DNA from: Mesorhizobium sp. LMG 17147
GTDB taxonomy: Bacteria > Pseudomonadota > Alphaproteobacteria > Rhizobiales > Rhizobiaceae
Assembly: GCF_024297145.1 (NCBI RefSeq)
Contig: NZ_JANCTC010000002.1
Coordinates: 186,001 to 250,000 of the forward strand
Direction: 5' to 3'
Length of the DNA: 64,000 nucleotides
In this document: positions 26,611 through 34,719 of the stretch, piece after piece
Numbering within the stretch: the stretch's first letter is position 1
Layout of the letters: each line of letters opens with the position of its first letter
The notes under the pieces: model-generated
What the model saw: the letters and a program-made list of their open reading frames with translations, nothing else
The model's database searches: none
What the model was told of the DNA's origin: nothing
Position numbers and translations under genes: made by a program

Positions 26611-26799
26611 GGATCAGGCTGCCGAGCGGGATCGACACGCATTGCCGCGAGCTCGGCCTGCTGGTCAGGCCGCTGATCAATATGTGCATCATGTCCCGCC
26701 GCTGATCATCACGCGCGAGCAGATCGACGACATGGTGTCGATCCTGCGCCAACGCATTTCGCGCACGATGGACGATCTGCGCCGGGAAGGGGTCTGGCG
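26611..26799 (+). pseudogene. C-terminal remnant of a class III aminotransferase
   Basis: One frame gives GIDTHCRELGLLVRPLINMCIMS, then a stop; shifting by one base continues PPLIITREQIDDMVSILRQ and MDDLRREGVW. Together these are the end of a PLP-dependent omega-amino acid aminotransferase. A single missing C near 26692 explains the shift. The upstream three quarters of the gene are gone, cut where the amine oxidase ends. It fits the amine-degradation context. Confidence 0.65.
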
Positions 26800-26877
26800 G
26801 GGTAGGCGTTTATCACTGGCGATCTCGCCGGCCGTTTGGGCCATATCGGGTTCCAGGAGGCGAACTGCCGCCTTGAA

Positions 26878-27378
26878 CTATGCGTGCTGTGCCCGCGTTC
26901 TGGCGGCCTTCTGCGCCGCCTGCTTCCTTCCGCTGGCGCCTTTCGTCTCGGCGGCCTTCTTCGCGGCGGCCGAGCGCTCCTCAGCCGTCCGACGCGAGGC
27001 CGCACGCTTGGCCTGCTGCGAGAGCGCCTCGTGCGACGCCGTGCTCTTCGGCTCGTGCTCGAGCACCTTGGAAACGGCCTTCGAGACCCGCGGGCGGCGT
27101 TTCGGCGTGCGTTCGCCCTGGCCGGCCTCATAGGCGTATTCGGCGCTCTTGCGCGTGCTCTCCTTCACCTTGCCCTTTTTGGGCGGGGGCAGGTCTACGC
27201 CTGCGCGCCTCGCCTCGGAAAGCCCGATGGCGATAGCCTGCTGGGTCGACCGCGCGCCGTGCTCGCCGCGGCGGATTTTATCGATCTCCTCGTGCACGAA
27301 CTCGCCGGCCTGGGTGCTCGGCGATTTGCCCTCGCGCTTGTCCTTTCGGGCCTTCTCGATGGTTTTCTTGTCCGGCAT
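26878..27378 (-). CDS. DUF6496-type basic protein with Lys/Ala-rich tail
   Basis: 166 residues, strongly basic. The N-terminal half (KARKDKREGKSPSTQAGEFVHEEIDKIRRGEHG, split here by function: a Lys-rich start then a short conserved helix) matches small plasmid/stabilisation-type DUF6496 proteins as I remember them; residues 90-166 are a repetitive Ala/Arg/Lys tail like a histone H1 tail, suggesting DNA contact. A near-consensus sigma-EcfG site lies 70 bp upstream. Family assignment is moderate. Confidence 0.6.
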   Translation of the reverse strand: MPDKKTIEKARKDKREGKSPSTQAGEFVHEEIDKIRRGEHGARSTQQAIAIGLSEARRAGVDLPPPKKGKVKESTRKSAEYAYEAGQGERTPKRRPRVSKAVSKVLEHEPKSTASHEALSQQAKRAASRRTAEERSAAAKKAAETKGASGRKQAAQKAARTRAQHA

Positions 27379-27448
27379 TGTCTTTCTCCCACATACGGGT
27401 TGCGACAGCCTTTCGGGTTGCCGCTGCGCGCGGTCTTGTGAGGATCAT

Positions 27449-27473
27449 AACGCGTTGAGGACGCAAATGATCC
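27449..27473 (-). promoter_or_regulatory. Near-consensus sigma-EcfG site before the DUF6496-type gene
   Basis: Minus strand: GGATC (one mismatch to GGAAC) at 27473-27469, 16 bases, CGTT at 27452-27449. Right position and direction, but one mismatch makes chance more likely. Confidence 0.4.
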
Positions 27474-27500
27474 CGGGACTGGTGATCCAAGCCCCGGCTG

Positions 27501-28184
27501 TCAGGACGTCGACGCCGATCCGTCCGAAATCAGATGGCGCAAGAACCATTGAGCAGCGAGATCCGCGACTTCGTCCAGGGCGCCGGGCTCCTCGAACAGA
27601 TGTGTCGCGCCAGGGACGATGGCGAGCTCCTTCTCGCCGCGGAGCGCCACCAGCGCCGAGCGGTTGAGTGCGATCACTTGCGTGTCCGCGCCTCCGACGA
27701 CGAGCAAGGTCGGCGCCCGGACGCGCGGCAGGGCGAGCGCTGCGAGATCGGGCCGGCCACCACGCGAAACCACGGCCGCGGCCTGGTCGGGCCGCTCGGC
27801 CGCCGCCACGAGGGCGGCACCGGCGCCCGTGCTCGCGCCGAAATAGCCAAGACGCAACCCCGACGTGTCCGGCGAGGCGCCGAGCCAATCCGTGACGCCA
27901 ACCAGCCGATCGGCGAGCAGTCCGATATTGAAGCGCAACTCGGCCGTGACCTGGTCGATCCGCTCCTCTTCGGCCGTCAACAGGTCGACGAGGAAGGTGG
28001 CGAGGTTCGCCTCGTTCAGCCTTGCGGCCACGTAGCGGTTGCGCGGGCTGTGGCGGCTGCTGCCGCTGCCATGGGCGAAGAGCACGAGGCCAGGAGCATC
28101 CGGGGGCAACGAAAGATTGCCCTCGAGCGTGACAGGCCCCGCGGGAACATGAACGACGTGCTCGCTATGCCGGTCCATATCCAC
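27501..28184 (-). CDS. Alpha/beta hydrolase (dienelactone hydrolase-like)
   Basis: 227 residues. Nucleophile Ser118 in GASTGAG, acid Asp in VVGGADTQV, His in PGATHLFEE. The FAHGSGSSRHSPRN stretch is typical of the dienelactone-hydrolase-like family that in many bacteria is encoded beside, or fused to, a phosphoribosyltransferase domain. Here the two are separate: the phosphoribosyltransferase gene ends 5 bp upstream. The substrate is unknown. Confidence 0.85.
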   Translation of the reverse strand: MDMDRHSEHVVHVPAGPVTLEGNLSLPPDAPGLVLFAHGSGSSRHSPRNRYVAARLNEANLATFLVDLLTAEEERIDQVTAELRFNIGLLADRLVGVTDWLGASPDTSGLRLGYFGASTGAGAALVAAAERPDQAAAVVSRGGRPDLAALALPRVRAPTLLVVGGADTQVIALNRSALVALRGEKELAIVPGATHLFEEPGALDEVADLAAQWFLRHLISDGSASTS

Positions 28185-28189
28185 CTCCG

Positions 28190-28924
28190 CTATGGCGATC
28201 TGGTGCCGCGCGCCGGACCCGCGCCCGCGTGCCCAGCCAACTCCTCTTCGGAAGCGGCAGGCTTGTCGGAAGCTGCAGGCTTGGGCACGGACCTGGCGAG
28301 GAGCGCGCGGACCTCTTCATCGCTCGTCTGCGAGAAATCCACGTACCAGCGCCCGACACCAAGCAGCGGCTCTGGTGTCGTCGCGCAAACGACCTCGTCG
28401 GCGTCCGCCCGCATCGCTTCGCAAGTGTCGGGGCTTCCGACGGGAACGGCCGCGACAATACGGGCGGCGTGGTTTTTTCGCAGCGCCTTGATTCCGGCCC
28501 GCATGGTCGATCCGGTCGCAAGCCCGTCATCCACAAGGATAATGGTCCGTCCGTTCAACTGCGGTCCAGGTCGCCCGGCCCTATAGAGGTGCTCGCGGCG
28601 CAGAAGCTCTTTTTCCTCCTTTGCAGCGACCGCGTCGACGACATGTGGCGGGATCGCGAGACCGCTGACGATTTCGTCGTTCAGGACACGTACGCCGGAG
28701 GGCGCGATCGCCCCCATGGCCAGTTCCTCGTGGCCGGGGACGCCGAGCTTGCGCACGACGAAGACGTCGAGCGGTGCCTTGAGTGCCTGCGCGACCTCGT
28801 AGCCGACCGGCACGCCGCCTCGGGGCAGCGCCAATACGATCACGTCGTCGCGGCCGGCAAAGCGAACGAGTTCCCCGGCGAGTCGCCGCCCGGCCTCGCG
28901 GCGATCTGAAAAGATGACAGCCAT
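28190..28924 (-). CDS. Phosphoribosyltransferase domain protein
   Basis: About 244 residues of type I PRTase fold; the PRPP-binding loop TIILVDDGLATGST is at about 127-140 and ALPRGGVPVGYEVA at 32-45. The nucleobase or acceptor is unknown. The C-terminal 30 residues are Ala/Pro/Ser-rich. Start at 28924 chosen by homology length; the frame is open to 29032. Operonic with the hydrolase downstream, a pair repeatedly found with Hsp20-type stress genes. Confidence 0.85.
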   Translation of the reverse strand: MAVIFSDRREAGRRLAGELVRFAGRDDVIVLALPRGGVPVGYEVAQALKAPLDVFVVRKLGVPGHEELAMGAIAPSGVRVLNDEIVSGLAIPPHVVDAVAAKEEKELLRREHLYRAGRPGPQLNGRTIILVDDGLATGSTMRAGIKALRKNHAARIVAAVPVGSPDTCEAMRADADEVVCATTPEPLLGVGRWYVDFSQTSDEEVRALLARSVPKPAASDKPAASEEELAGHAGAGPARGTRSP

Positions 28925-29114
28925 GATCTTCAATCCGCGTGCATCTGTTTTCCCGGTGGATGTTCTTTCACCAACCTGCGGCCACATCCCGTGGGATGGC
29001 TGCGGCACCGGCGTTTCCGAGGCGACGGACAATCTCGGCGCTAGGGCGCTTGCCCGCAGGTTGTACCGCGCTCGTCGTTTAGCACCGCCTGCTCAGGCAG
29101 CCTTCAGCTTGGCA

Positions 29115-29594
29115 CTATCGCGCTTTCACTTCAATGCGGCGTGTCTTGTCCTTTGCAGCGGGGTTCTTAGGAAGCTCGACGGCCAAAACGCCGTTCTTGA
29201 AAGTGGCCTGTACCTTGTCGGCATCGACCTCCGCATCCAGGGCGATGGTCCGCTGAAACCGGCCATAACTGCGTTCGCTATAGGTGCGGCCGCCAACGCC
29301 TTCCTTGTGCTCCGAACGCTTCTCGCCCGTAATGGAGAGGATGTTGTCGCGCAGCTTGAGCTCAACGTCCTTCTGCTCGAGTCCCGGCAATTCGGCGGTG
29401 ACCTTATAGGCTTGATCTGTTTCATATACATCGACGCTCGGCCAAAGATCGCCGGCCGTAGTCGCTTCGGCCATTGGCGCAAAGAAGTCGTCGAACAGGC
29501 GATCGATCTGCCGGTGGAATGACGTAAGCGGATCTCGTCCGGATGGATAAAGACTTCGCGATGGCGTCCGGGACGCCAAGTCACGGTTTGCCAT
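29115..29594 (-). CDS. Small heat shock protein Hsp20
   Basis: ATP-independent chaperone, 159 residues. The alpha-crystallin domain covers about 48-150, with VDVYETDQAYKVTAELPGLEQKD and the closing FKNGVLAVELPK. C-terminal anchoring motif is R-I-E-V. AGGAGA stands before the ATG at 29594. It likely forms large oligomers in the cytoplasm under heat or oxidative stress. I did not see a ROSE-type RNA thermometer, though the 5' leader was only checked by eye. Confidence 0.93.
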   Translation of the reverse strand: MANRDLASRTPSRSLYPSGRDPLTSFHRQIDRLFDDFFAPMAEATTAGDLWPSVDVYETDQAYKVTAELPGLEQKDVELKLRDNILSITGEKRSEHKEGVGGRTYSERSYGRFQRTIALDAEVDADKVQATFKNGVLAVELPKNPAAKDKTRRIEVKAR

Positions 29595-29732
29595 GGTTCT
29601 TCTCCTGTTTTTCCTGTTTGCATCGCTCGCCGCCATGTGATCGGCGACAGCAAATAAAACTCGTCCGCCCATGAGGATGTTCCGCACGCCGGCCGGGAAA
29701 GGCGGTCCGAAAAACCGCGGAATGCGCATCGG

Positions 29733-29757
29733 GGAACAACCGGCAGGTAGGACTGTT
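29733..29757 (+). promoter_or_regulatory. Near-consensus sigma-EcfG site before DUF2267
   Basis: GGAAC at 29733-29737, 16 bases, TGTT (one mismatch) at 29754-29757, 45 bp before the DUF2267 start. The context of stress genes supports it; the mismatch weakens it. Confidence 0.4.
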
Positions 29758-29801
29758 TGGTCACATCCGCCGTAATCGGATTTGAACGGAAGGAGGATTC
29801 G

Positions 29802-30239
29802 ATGAACGCCACCGGACTCGACGTATTCGACAAGACACTGCAGACCACGAACATCTGGCTCGACGAGATCATGGACGAGATTGGACCGGATCGGCAGGTC
29901 GCCTGGCACGTTCTCGGAGCGGTGCTACACGCCCTGCGCGACCGTATGCAGCCGGATCTTGCAGCCCACCTCGGCTCGCAGCTACCGATTCTGGTGCGTG
30001 GCGCCTTCTATGACCAATATCAACCTTCCAAGGCTCCCGAGAAGATGCGGTCGCTCGACGAATTTCTGGCCAAGATCAAGGCGGAGCTTGAATTCACCCG
30101 TCCGGTCGATTCCAAGGATGCATTCAGGGCCGTGTCCAAGGTGCTTGCCCATCATGTCGGAGAAGGACAGATGCACAAGGTCTGGGAATCCCTGCCAGGA
30201 GAGATCAGTCGCGTCGCCGAAGCTCAGCAAGCGGCGTGA
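29802..30239 (+). CDS. DUF2267 domain protein
   Basis: 145 residues, all-helical, with the family start LDVFDKTLQTTNIWLDEIMDEIG and a middle PILVRGAFYDQYQPS. Function unknown; DUF2267 proteins often sit with Hsp20 and universal-stress genes. The ATG at 29802 follows AAGGAGG. The PEBP gene follows after 49 bp. Confidence 0.88.
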   Translation: MNATGLDVFDKTLQTTNIWLDEIMDEIGPDRQVAWHVLGAVLHALRDRMQPDLAAHLGSQLPILVRGAFYDQYQPSKAPEKMRSLDEFLAKIKAELEFTRPVDSKDAFRAVSKVLAHHVGEGQMHKVWESLPGEISRVAEAQQAA

Positions 30240-30288
30240 ACGGCGCCGGCGCGGGTTTCTTGGTCGCAATCTTCTTGGGGAAACAGCA

Positions 30289-30759
30289 ATGCCACTCACC
30301 CTTATCAGCCCGGCGTTCCCGGCAGGCGGAAAAATTCCCGAAAGGTATACGCGTGACGGCCAGAACGTCTCGCCGCCACTGAAGTGGTCCGGTGTTCCGG
30401 ATGGTGCCAAGAGCCTTGTTCTTGTCGTGTTGGATCCCGATGCGCCAAGCGGGACTTTCGGGCATTGGGCGGTATTCAACATCCCGCCCGATGCCGGCGA
30501 ACTCGCCGAGGCAGCAGACGGCAAGCCCGGTCCGTCGGCACTCAGGCAAGGCACCAACGATTTCGGCAATGCCTATTACGATGGCCCGCAGCCGCCCGTA
30601 GGGCATGGCGTCCATCATTACCATTTCCGGCTGGCCGCGCTTGATGTGCCGAGCCTCAGCGTACCGGGACAGGCGGGCGTGCATCAGGTCTGGAAGCAAG
30701 CCCAGAAACACGCATTGGAGGAGACGAAGTTGGTCGGAACCTACGAACGGCCGGCGTGA
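30289..30759 (+). CDS. YbhB/YbcL-type PEBP family protein
   Basis: 156 residues of the phosphatidylethanolamine-binding (Raf kinase inhibitor-like) fold: LDPDAPSGTFGHWAVFNIP and the GVHHYHFRLAALD block form the ligand pocket. Bacterial members bind small anionic ligands; role unknown. Likely cotranscribed with DUF2267 upstream. No signal peptide. Confidence 0.9.
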   Translation: MPLTLISPAFPAGGKIPERYTRDGQNVSPPLKWSGVPDGAKSLVLVVLDPDAPSGTFGHWAVFNIPPDAGELAEAADGKPGPSALRQGTNDFGNAYYDGPQPPVGHGVHHYHFRLAALDVPSLSVPGQAGVHQVWKQAQKHALEETKLVGTYERPA

Positions 30760-30783
30760 CGCGGAGGGCGTCGGTCGCCGCCT

Positions 30784-32259
30784 TCACAGCGTAATCTGGG
30801 CAAGCGGTTTTCGGGCAGGGCCGTGGATGACCGAACCATCGGCCGCGAAGATCGAGCCGTGGCAGGGACAATCCCAGGTGTGGTCCGCAGTGTTCCAGGT
30901 TACGGTGCAGCCCTTATGGGTGCAAGTCGCCGAAACCGCCTGGAGTGCGCCTTCGGTGTCTCTCCACGCCGCAATCTTTTCCTCTCCCCTGACGATCACG
31001 CCCCCCATACCAGGCGCAATGTCGTGGGTGCTTGAGACGATCGATTGACTGCGGCCGTTCTTGTGGAAGTCCTCAGGATAGGGCCGGGCCGGATCGTAGA
31101 GTTTTTGCCATGGGCTCGGGCGGCCGCAGATCAGGTCGGCGATCATCGCGCCCACGGCCGTCCCGTTGGTGATGCCCCAGGCGTTGAAGCCAGTGGCAAT
31201 GTGGAAGCCGGCTGCCTTGGCGGGATCGGGCTCGCCTGCATATGGAATTCTGTCGGCCGTATCATAATCCTCATTGCACCAGCGCCACGCGACGTCGCCG
31301 ACCGAAAGGTTCTTTCTTGCCCATTTTTCCAGTTCGACAAACCGCTTGGCCACGTCGCCGTCCCAGCCGGTGTTGAACTTGGGACCGAGCGTGACCAGCA
31401 GCGGCCCTTCGGCATCGTGGCCCGTGCGGATGGAATGCGTCGGATCGTCGATGCCGATGAACATGCCGTCGACAGTGAAGGGATCGTCGATCCGAAAGGC
31501 CATGGCGGTGTGGCAGCGCGGTTGCGTCCGGTTCGCCATGCCGATGGGGCTCTTCACCGTCATGTTGGTGGCGACGACGACATGCCCGGCATCAACGGCG
31601 CCGCCATCGGTGACGATGCGCCAGCGGCTTGCCTCGTCGATCGAGGTGGCGCGGCTGTTTTCGAAGATCCGACCACCATGGGCCGTCACCGCTTCCGCCA
31701 GGCCAACCAGGTACATCGCCGGATTGAACTGCGCCTGGTCAGAAAACCGTAGCGCGGCGGCCGTTTCGAAAGGCAGCGGCGCGTGGTCGAGGATCTCGGC
31801 CTCCAGCCCGACCTGGCACGCGGCCTCGGCCTCGGCCGCGACCTCCGCGCGCCGGCTTTCATCGCAGGTGTAGGTGTAGGCGTCCTTGCTCTCGAGATCG
31901 CAGGCGATGGCGTACTCGCGAACCCAATCGCGGATCTGTCGGGCGCCGGCGGAATTCGCATCGGCGTAGACTTGGGCCAACTCCCGGCCGACAGTGTCGA
32001 TGAGATGACGATAGATCAGTGCATGCTGCGTGGTGATCTTGGCCGTCGAGCGGCCGGTCACCTGGCCGCCCGTGCGCAGGCCTTCAACGACGACCACCGA
32101 CCGGCCTGCCTCGCAAAGGCGAAGCGCCGTCGTCAGCCCGACAATTCCAGCACCCACGACAACGGCGTCCGCACGGATCGAACCTTCGAGCTGGGGGTAG
32201 TTCGTGGATCTGGCTGCCGCTACCCAACAGCTTCCCGGTTTTCCCAAGAGAATGGCCAT
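30784..32259 (-). CDS. FAD-dependent oxidoreductase with C-terminal Rieske domain
   Basis: 491 residues. N-terminal DAO-type FAD fold with AVVVGAGIVGL (about 32-42) and TGRSTAKITTQH; C-terminal Rieske [2Fe-2S] domain from about residue 400, ligands Cys446, His448, Cys464 and His467, with extra Cys451 and Cys466 as in bc1-type Rieske proteins that form a disulfide. AAGGAG lies ten bases before the ATG at 32259, which is 1 bp after the upstream gene's stop. It should pass electrons between a flavin substrate reaction and an unknown partner. Confidence 0.9.
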   Translation of the reverse strand: MAILLGKPGSCWVAAARSTNYPQLEGSIRADAVVVGAGIVGLTTALRLCEAGRSVVVVEGLRTGGQVTGRSTAKITTQHALIYRHLIDTVGRELAQVYADANSAGARQIRDWVREYAIACDLESKDAYTYTCDESRRAEVAAEAEAACQVGLEAEILDHAPLPFETAAALRFSDQAQFNPAMYLVGLAEAVTAHGGRIFENSRATSIDEASRWRIVTDGGAVDAGHVVVATNMTVKSPIGMANRTQPRCHTAMAFRIDDPFTVDGMFIGIDDPTHSIRTGHDAEGPLLVTLGPKFNTGWDGDVAKRFVELEKWARKNLSVGDVAWRWCNEDYDTADRIPYAGEPDPAKAAGFHIATGFNAWGITNGTAVGAMIADLICGRPSPWQKLYDPARPYPEDFHKNGRSQSIVSSTHDIAPGMGGVIVRGEEKIAAWRDTEGALQAVSATCTHKGCTVTWNTADHTWDCPCHGSIFAADGSVIHGPARKPLAQITL

Positions 32260-32260
32260 T

Positions 32261-33253
32261 TCAACCGCGCTCCTTGCGTCTCGATGCACTTCCATCGACA
32301 ACCGCGCCAGCAGGGGAACGTTCCCGAGCTTGGTTGCTTCTTTCAGTCATTGTCCCGCCATCCCGGGTCAGAAAAGCACCGGGAAGGCGCGAGGTGCAGG
32401 CCATCACCCAGGTGATCGCCTCGCGGTCGTATTCGTCGCCGGAGCGCCAGTCCTCGAAGAAGGCATTCAGCCTATCGACACGCCCCGGCCAGATGCCGGC
32501 GGCTTGCAGGCCGAGCGATACGCCGTAATTGGTGAAGGCGAACTTGGTATCGCGCAGCCATGGCGCGCGGCTGAAATAACCGGGCGGGTCGACCCACATC
32601 GTTTCCAGGGTTCGCAGCGAACGCCTCGTCTGGGCCTCGGCCCACGGCTCGTCGGGAGAGAAATGGGCGAGCCACAGCATCATGCCGAGGCCGAGGTCCT
32701 GGTCGACGTCGAGCGTGCGCCAATCGCGCTCCATCAGGTCACGCATGTGCGCGATCTCGGGCGCCAGTTCCTCTTCGTCGAGCATGCGATAAGAGACGTA
32801 GCCGTCATAGGCATCCATGCTGCCGAGGCCGTAGCCGGGGTAAGGACCGCTCAAATCCTCCTGCATCTTCCAGATCACGCCGCGGCCGGGGACCACAAAT
32901 GCCGGGTGAATGTCCCGCGCCAGCGTAATGCCGCGCTTGCGGTATTCCGGCTTCAGATCGCCGAGACGCGCCAGGGCGAACAGCCACATCGCCAGATAGT
33001 GGAAATACTGGCCGTCGCGATCGGCCGCTTCGCCGATCCTCAATCCGCGCCGGCGGCCGAGCACACGCTCGACATCCACCACCAGCCGCTCGGCCTCGTC
33101 CAGCCAGCGCTCTTCGCCAAGTTCCGTATAAAGCGAGACGTAGAGCACGACCCCGAATGCATCGGTCCACAGATATCGCAAGCCGTTGGGCCAGATGCCT
33201 TCGGCGCGCATCCAGTCGAGTTTTTGCAGGACATAATCGACGTCACGCAGCAT
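32261..33253 (-). CDS. Hypothetical protein, likely alpha/alpha-toroid fold
   Basis: 330 residues, Trp/Tyr/Asp-rich helical protein with repeated motifs (LRYLWTDAFGVVLYVSLY, DGQYFHYLAMWLFALARLGDL, GYGLGSMDAYDGY) that look like the inner helices of an (alpha/alpha)6 barrel as in glycosidases or terpene-cyclase-like enzymes. I do not recognise a family. No signal peptide. It is the first gene of an operon with the FAD/Rieske oxidoreductase, and a sigma-EcfG site with a 17-base spacer lies 105 bp upstream. Confidence 0.75.
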   Translation of the reverse strand: MLRDVDYVLQKLDWMRAEGIWPNGLRYLWTDAFGVVLYVSLYTELGEERWLDEAERLVVDVERVLGRRRGLRIGEAADRDGQYFHYLAMWLFALARLGDLKPEYRKRGITLARDIHPAFVVPGRGVIWKMQEDLSGPYPGYGLGSMDAYDGYVSYRMLDEEELAPEIAHMRDLMERDWRTLDVDQDLGLGMMLWLAHFSPDEPWAEAQTRRSLRTLETMWVDPPGYFSRAPWLRDTKFAFTNYGVSLGLQAAGIWPGRVDRLNAFFEDWRSGDEYDREAITWVMACTSRLPGAFLTRDGGTMTERSNQARERSPAGAVVDGSASRRKERG

Positions 33254-33357
33254 TGCGCCAAGCCCCGAATTCCACGGCAGACTTTGCCGATGTTCGGTTC
33301 CATGCGATTGCGAGCATGCGGCATATCTGCCTCAGTTTATCTGGCCAGATATCGCCA

Positions 33358-33383
33358 AACGATCTGATCGGCGGCGGGGTTCC
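33358..33383 (-). promoter_or_regulatory. Consensus sigma-EcfG promoter (17-base spacer) for the hypothetical/FAD-Rieske operon
   Basis: Minus strand: GGAAC at 33383-33379, 17 bases, CGTT at 33361-33358, about 105 bp before the start at 33253. Both hexamer parts are exact. Confidence 0.65.
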
Positions 33384-33509
33384 TTGGTCGCTTCCACCGG
33401 CCGCGACCGGGAACCCTCGACCTGATCATGAGTTTCGGGTCCAGGCGCTCACAACGGGATGCGGGAGGTTACCAGTCATTTTCGGAGCCTTTCAATCGAG
33501 GAGGCAAAG

Positions 33510-34415
33510 TTGCGACACCGCCAAATCAGAGTTGACGGAATTACTGTCTTCTTTCGCGAGGAAGGCCCGGCCGATGCTCCCGTGCTTCTGCTGCCGCACG
33601 GCTATCCCTGTTCCTCCTATCAGTTTCGAAGGCTGATGCCCGGACTGGCCGATCGCTGGCACACGTTCGCCCCGGACTTTCCTGGCTTCGGCTATAGCGC
33701 TACGCCCGACATGGCTGCATTCGGCTACGATTTCGAGACCTATGCCGGGTTTTTGGCGGCTTTCGCGGACGCGCTCGGCCTGTCCCACTATGCGCTCTGG
33801 CTGCACGATTACGGCTCGCAGATCGGATTGCGCCACGCCATCGCCTATCCGGAGCGCGTTGCCGCGCTTATCATCCAGAACGGCGACATCTACGAAGACG
33901 TGCTCGGCCCGAAATACGCAGCCATCAAGGCGTATTGGAACGACAAGACGCCCGACAAGCATCGCCCGCTGGAAGAAGCGGTGAGCGAGGAGGGCTTCCG
34001 CCACGAGTTCATCGGTGAGGTTGGCGAGGTCGTGGCCGAGCGCGTGCCACCGGATCTGTGGAAACTCCATTGGCCTCTGATGGACACGCCGCCCCGTCGG
34101 CGGCTCGCGGTCGGCCTGATGGAGAAGCTGGAGGCGAACCTCAACTGGTTCCCGAAATACCAGGCTTATCTGCGCGAACGGCAACCACCGACACTGATCG
34201 TCTGGGGTCCTGAGGATGGCTATATGCCGGCCGCATCGGCCCGCGCCTACAAGCGCGACTTGCCGCAAGCAGAGCTCCATCTCCTCGATGGCGCCGGCCA
34301 CTGGCTACTGGAAACCCATTTCGATGAGGCGCTTGCGTTGGTGCGCGACTTCCTCGCACGCGTTCACAGCCGAGCACCGATGCAACCGTCTGGTAACCTG
34401 TTGAAAACGTGGTGA
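33510..34415 (+). CDS. Alpha/beta hydrolase, haloalkane dehalogenase/epoxide hydrolase type
   Basis: 301 residues from a TTG start at 33510, 5 bases after GAGGAGG. The nucleophile is Asp100 in LWLHDYGSQIG, with HGYP as oxyanion motif (30-33), an acid in WGPEDGYMP and His in GAGHWLLE. An aspartate nucleophile makes it a dehalogenase or epoxide hydrolase rather than an esterase. The stop codon TGA at 34413 lies inside a tRNA-Arg fragment, so its last few residues (near NLLKTW) may be newly acquired. Confidence 0.82.
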   Translation: MRHRQIRVDGITVFFREEGPADAPVLLLPHGYPCSSYQFRRLMPGLADRWHTFAPDFPGFGYSATPDMAAFGYDFETYAGFLAAFADALGLSHYALWLHDYGSQIGLRHAIAYPERVAALIIQNGDIYEDVLGPKYAAIKAYWNDKTPDKHRPLEEAVSEEGFRHEFIGEVGEVVAERVPPDLWKLHWPLMDTPPRRRLAVGLMEKLEANLNWFPKYQAYLRERQPPTLIVWGPEDGYMPAASARAYKRDLPQAELHLLDGAGHWLLETHFDEALALVRDFLARVHSRAPMQPSGNLLKTW

Positions 34416-34458
34416 TCCCGACAGGGATTGAACTTGTGACCTACAGATTAGGAGTTTG
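34410..34458 (-). repeat. 3' fragment of tRNA-Arg(CCT), candidate att site
   Basis: 49 nt matching the 3' part (anticodon arm through CCA) of the intact tRNA-Arg at 43677-43753 at 44 of 49 positions, same orientation. Eight further bases (TTGAAAAC) outside the 3' end also match. The 5' half is missing, so it is not a gene. It marks the left edge of a probable integrated segment. Confidence 0.75.
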
Positions 34459-34719
34459 TAACTTCATCAGCATATTACGCTGCCTGTAGCTGACATTCAC
34501 GGCAACCAGCACCGAGACTCCAAAGCAGCCACTTGTTCGAGTAAATGCCTTGCCAGATCTTGGAGGAGATGCCGGCCTCTGTGAGAGGTGCCGTGCGCCG
34601 GGGCCGGCGTCCGGAAGCCCTCCTGGGAACGAACGCGCGGGTGGTGATCGCGATTTCGACCCTATGGGGATTTGACGAGAGCCGCCAATACTCCCTCAAT
34701 AAGGCCGTCGCCGACATGG
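34459..34719. other. Non-coding interval beside the tRNA fragment
   Basis: 261 bp with no supported gene. A minus-strand open frame (34475-34717) reads as Arg/Trp-rich sequence without a recognisable family or ribosome site; it could be scar DNA from the integration event. Confidence 0.4.

Noticed and set aside
29657..29690. Sigma-EcfG promoter of hsp20
   Set aside because: On the minus strand GGAAC is followed only by AGTT at 17 bases, two mismatch classes away from CGTT; not strong enough.
34475..34717. Minus-strand 80-codon gene beside the tRNA fragment
   Set aside because: No start ribosome site, no family, Arg/Trp-rich. Possibly scar DNA.
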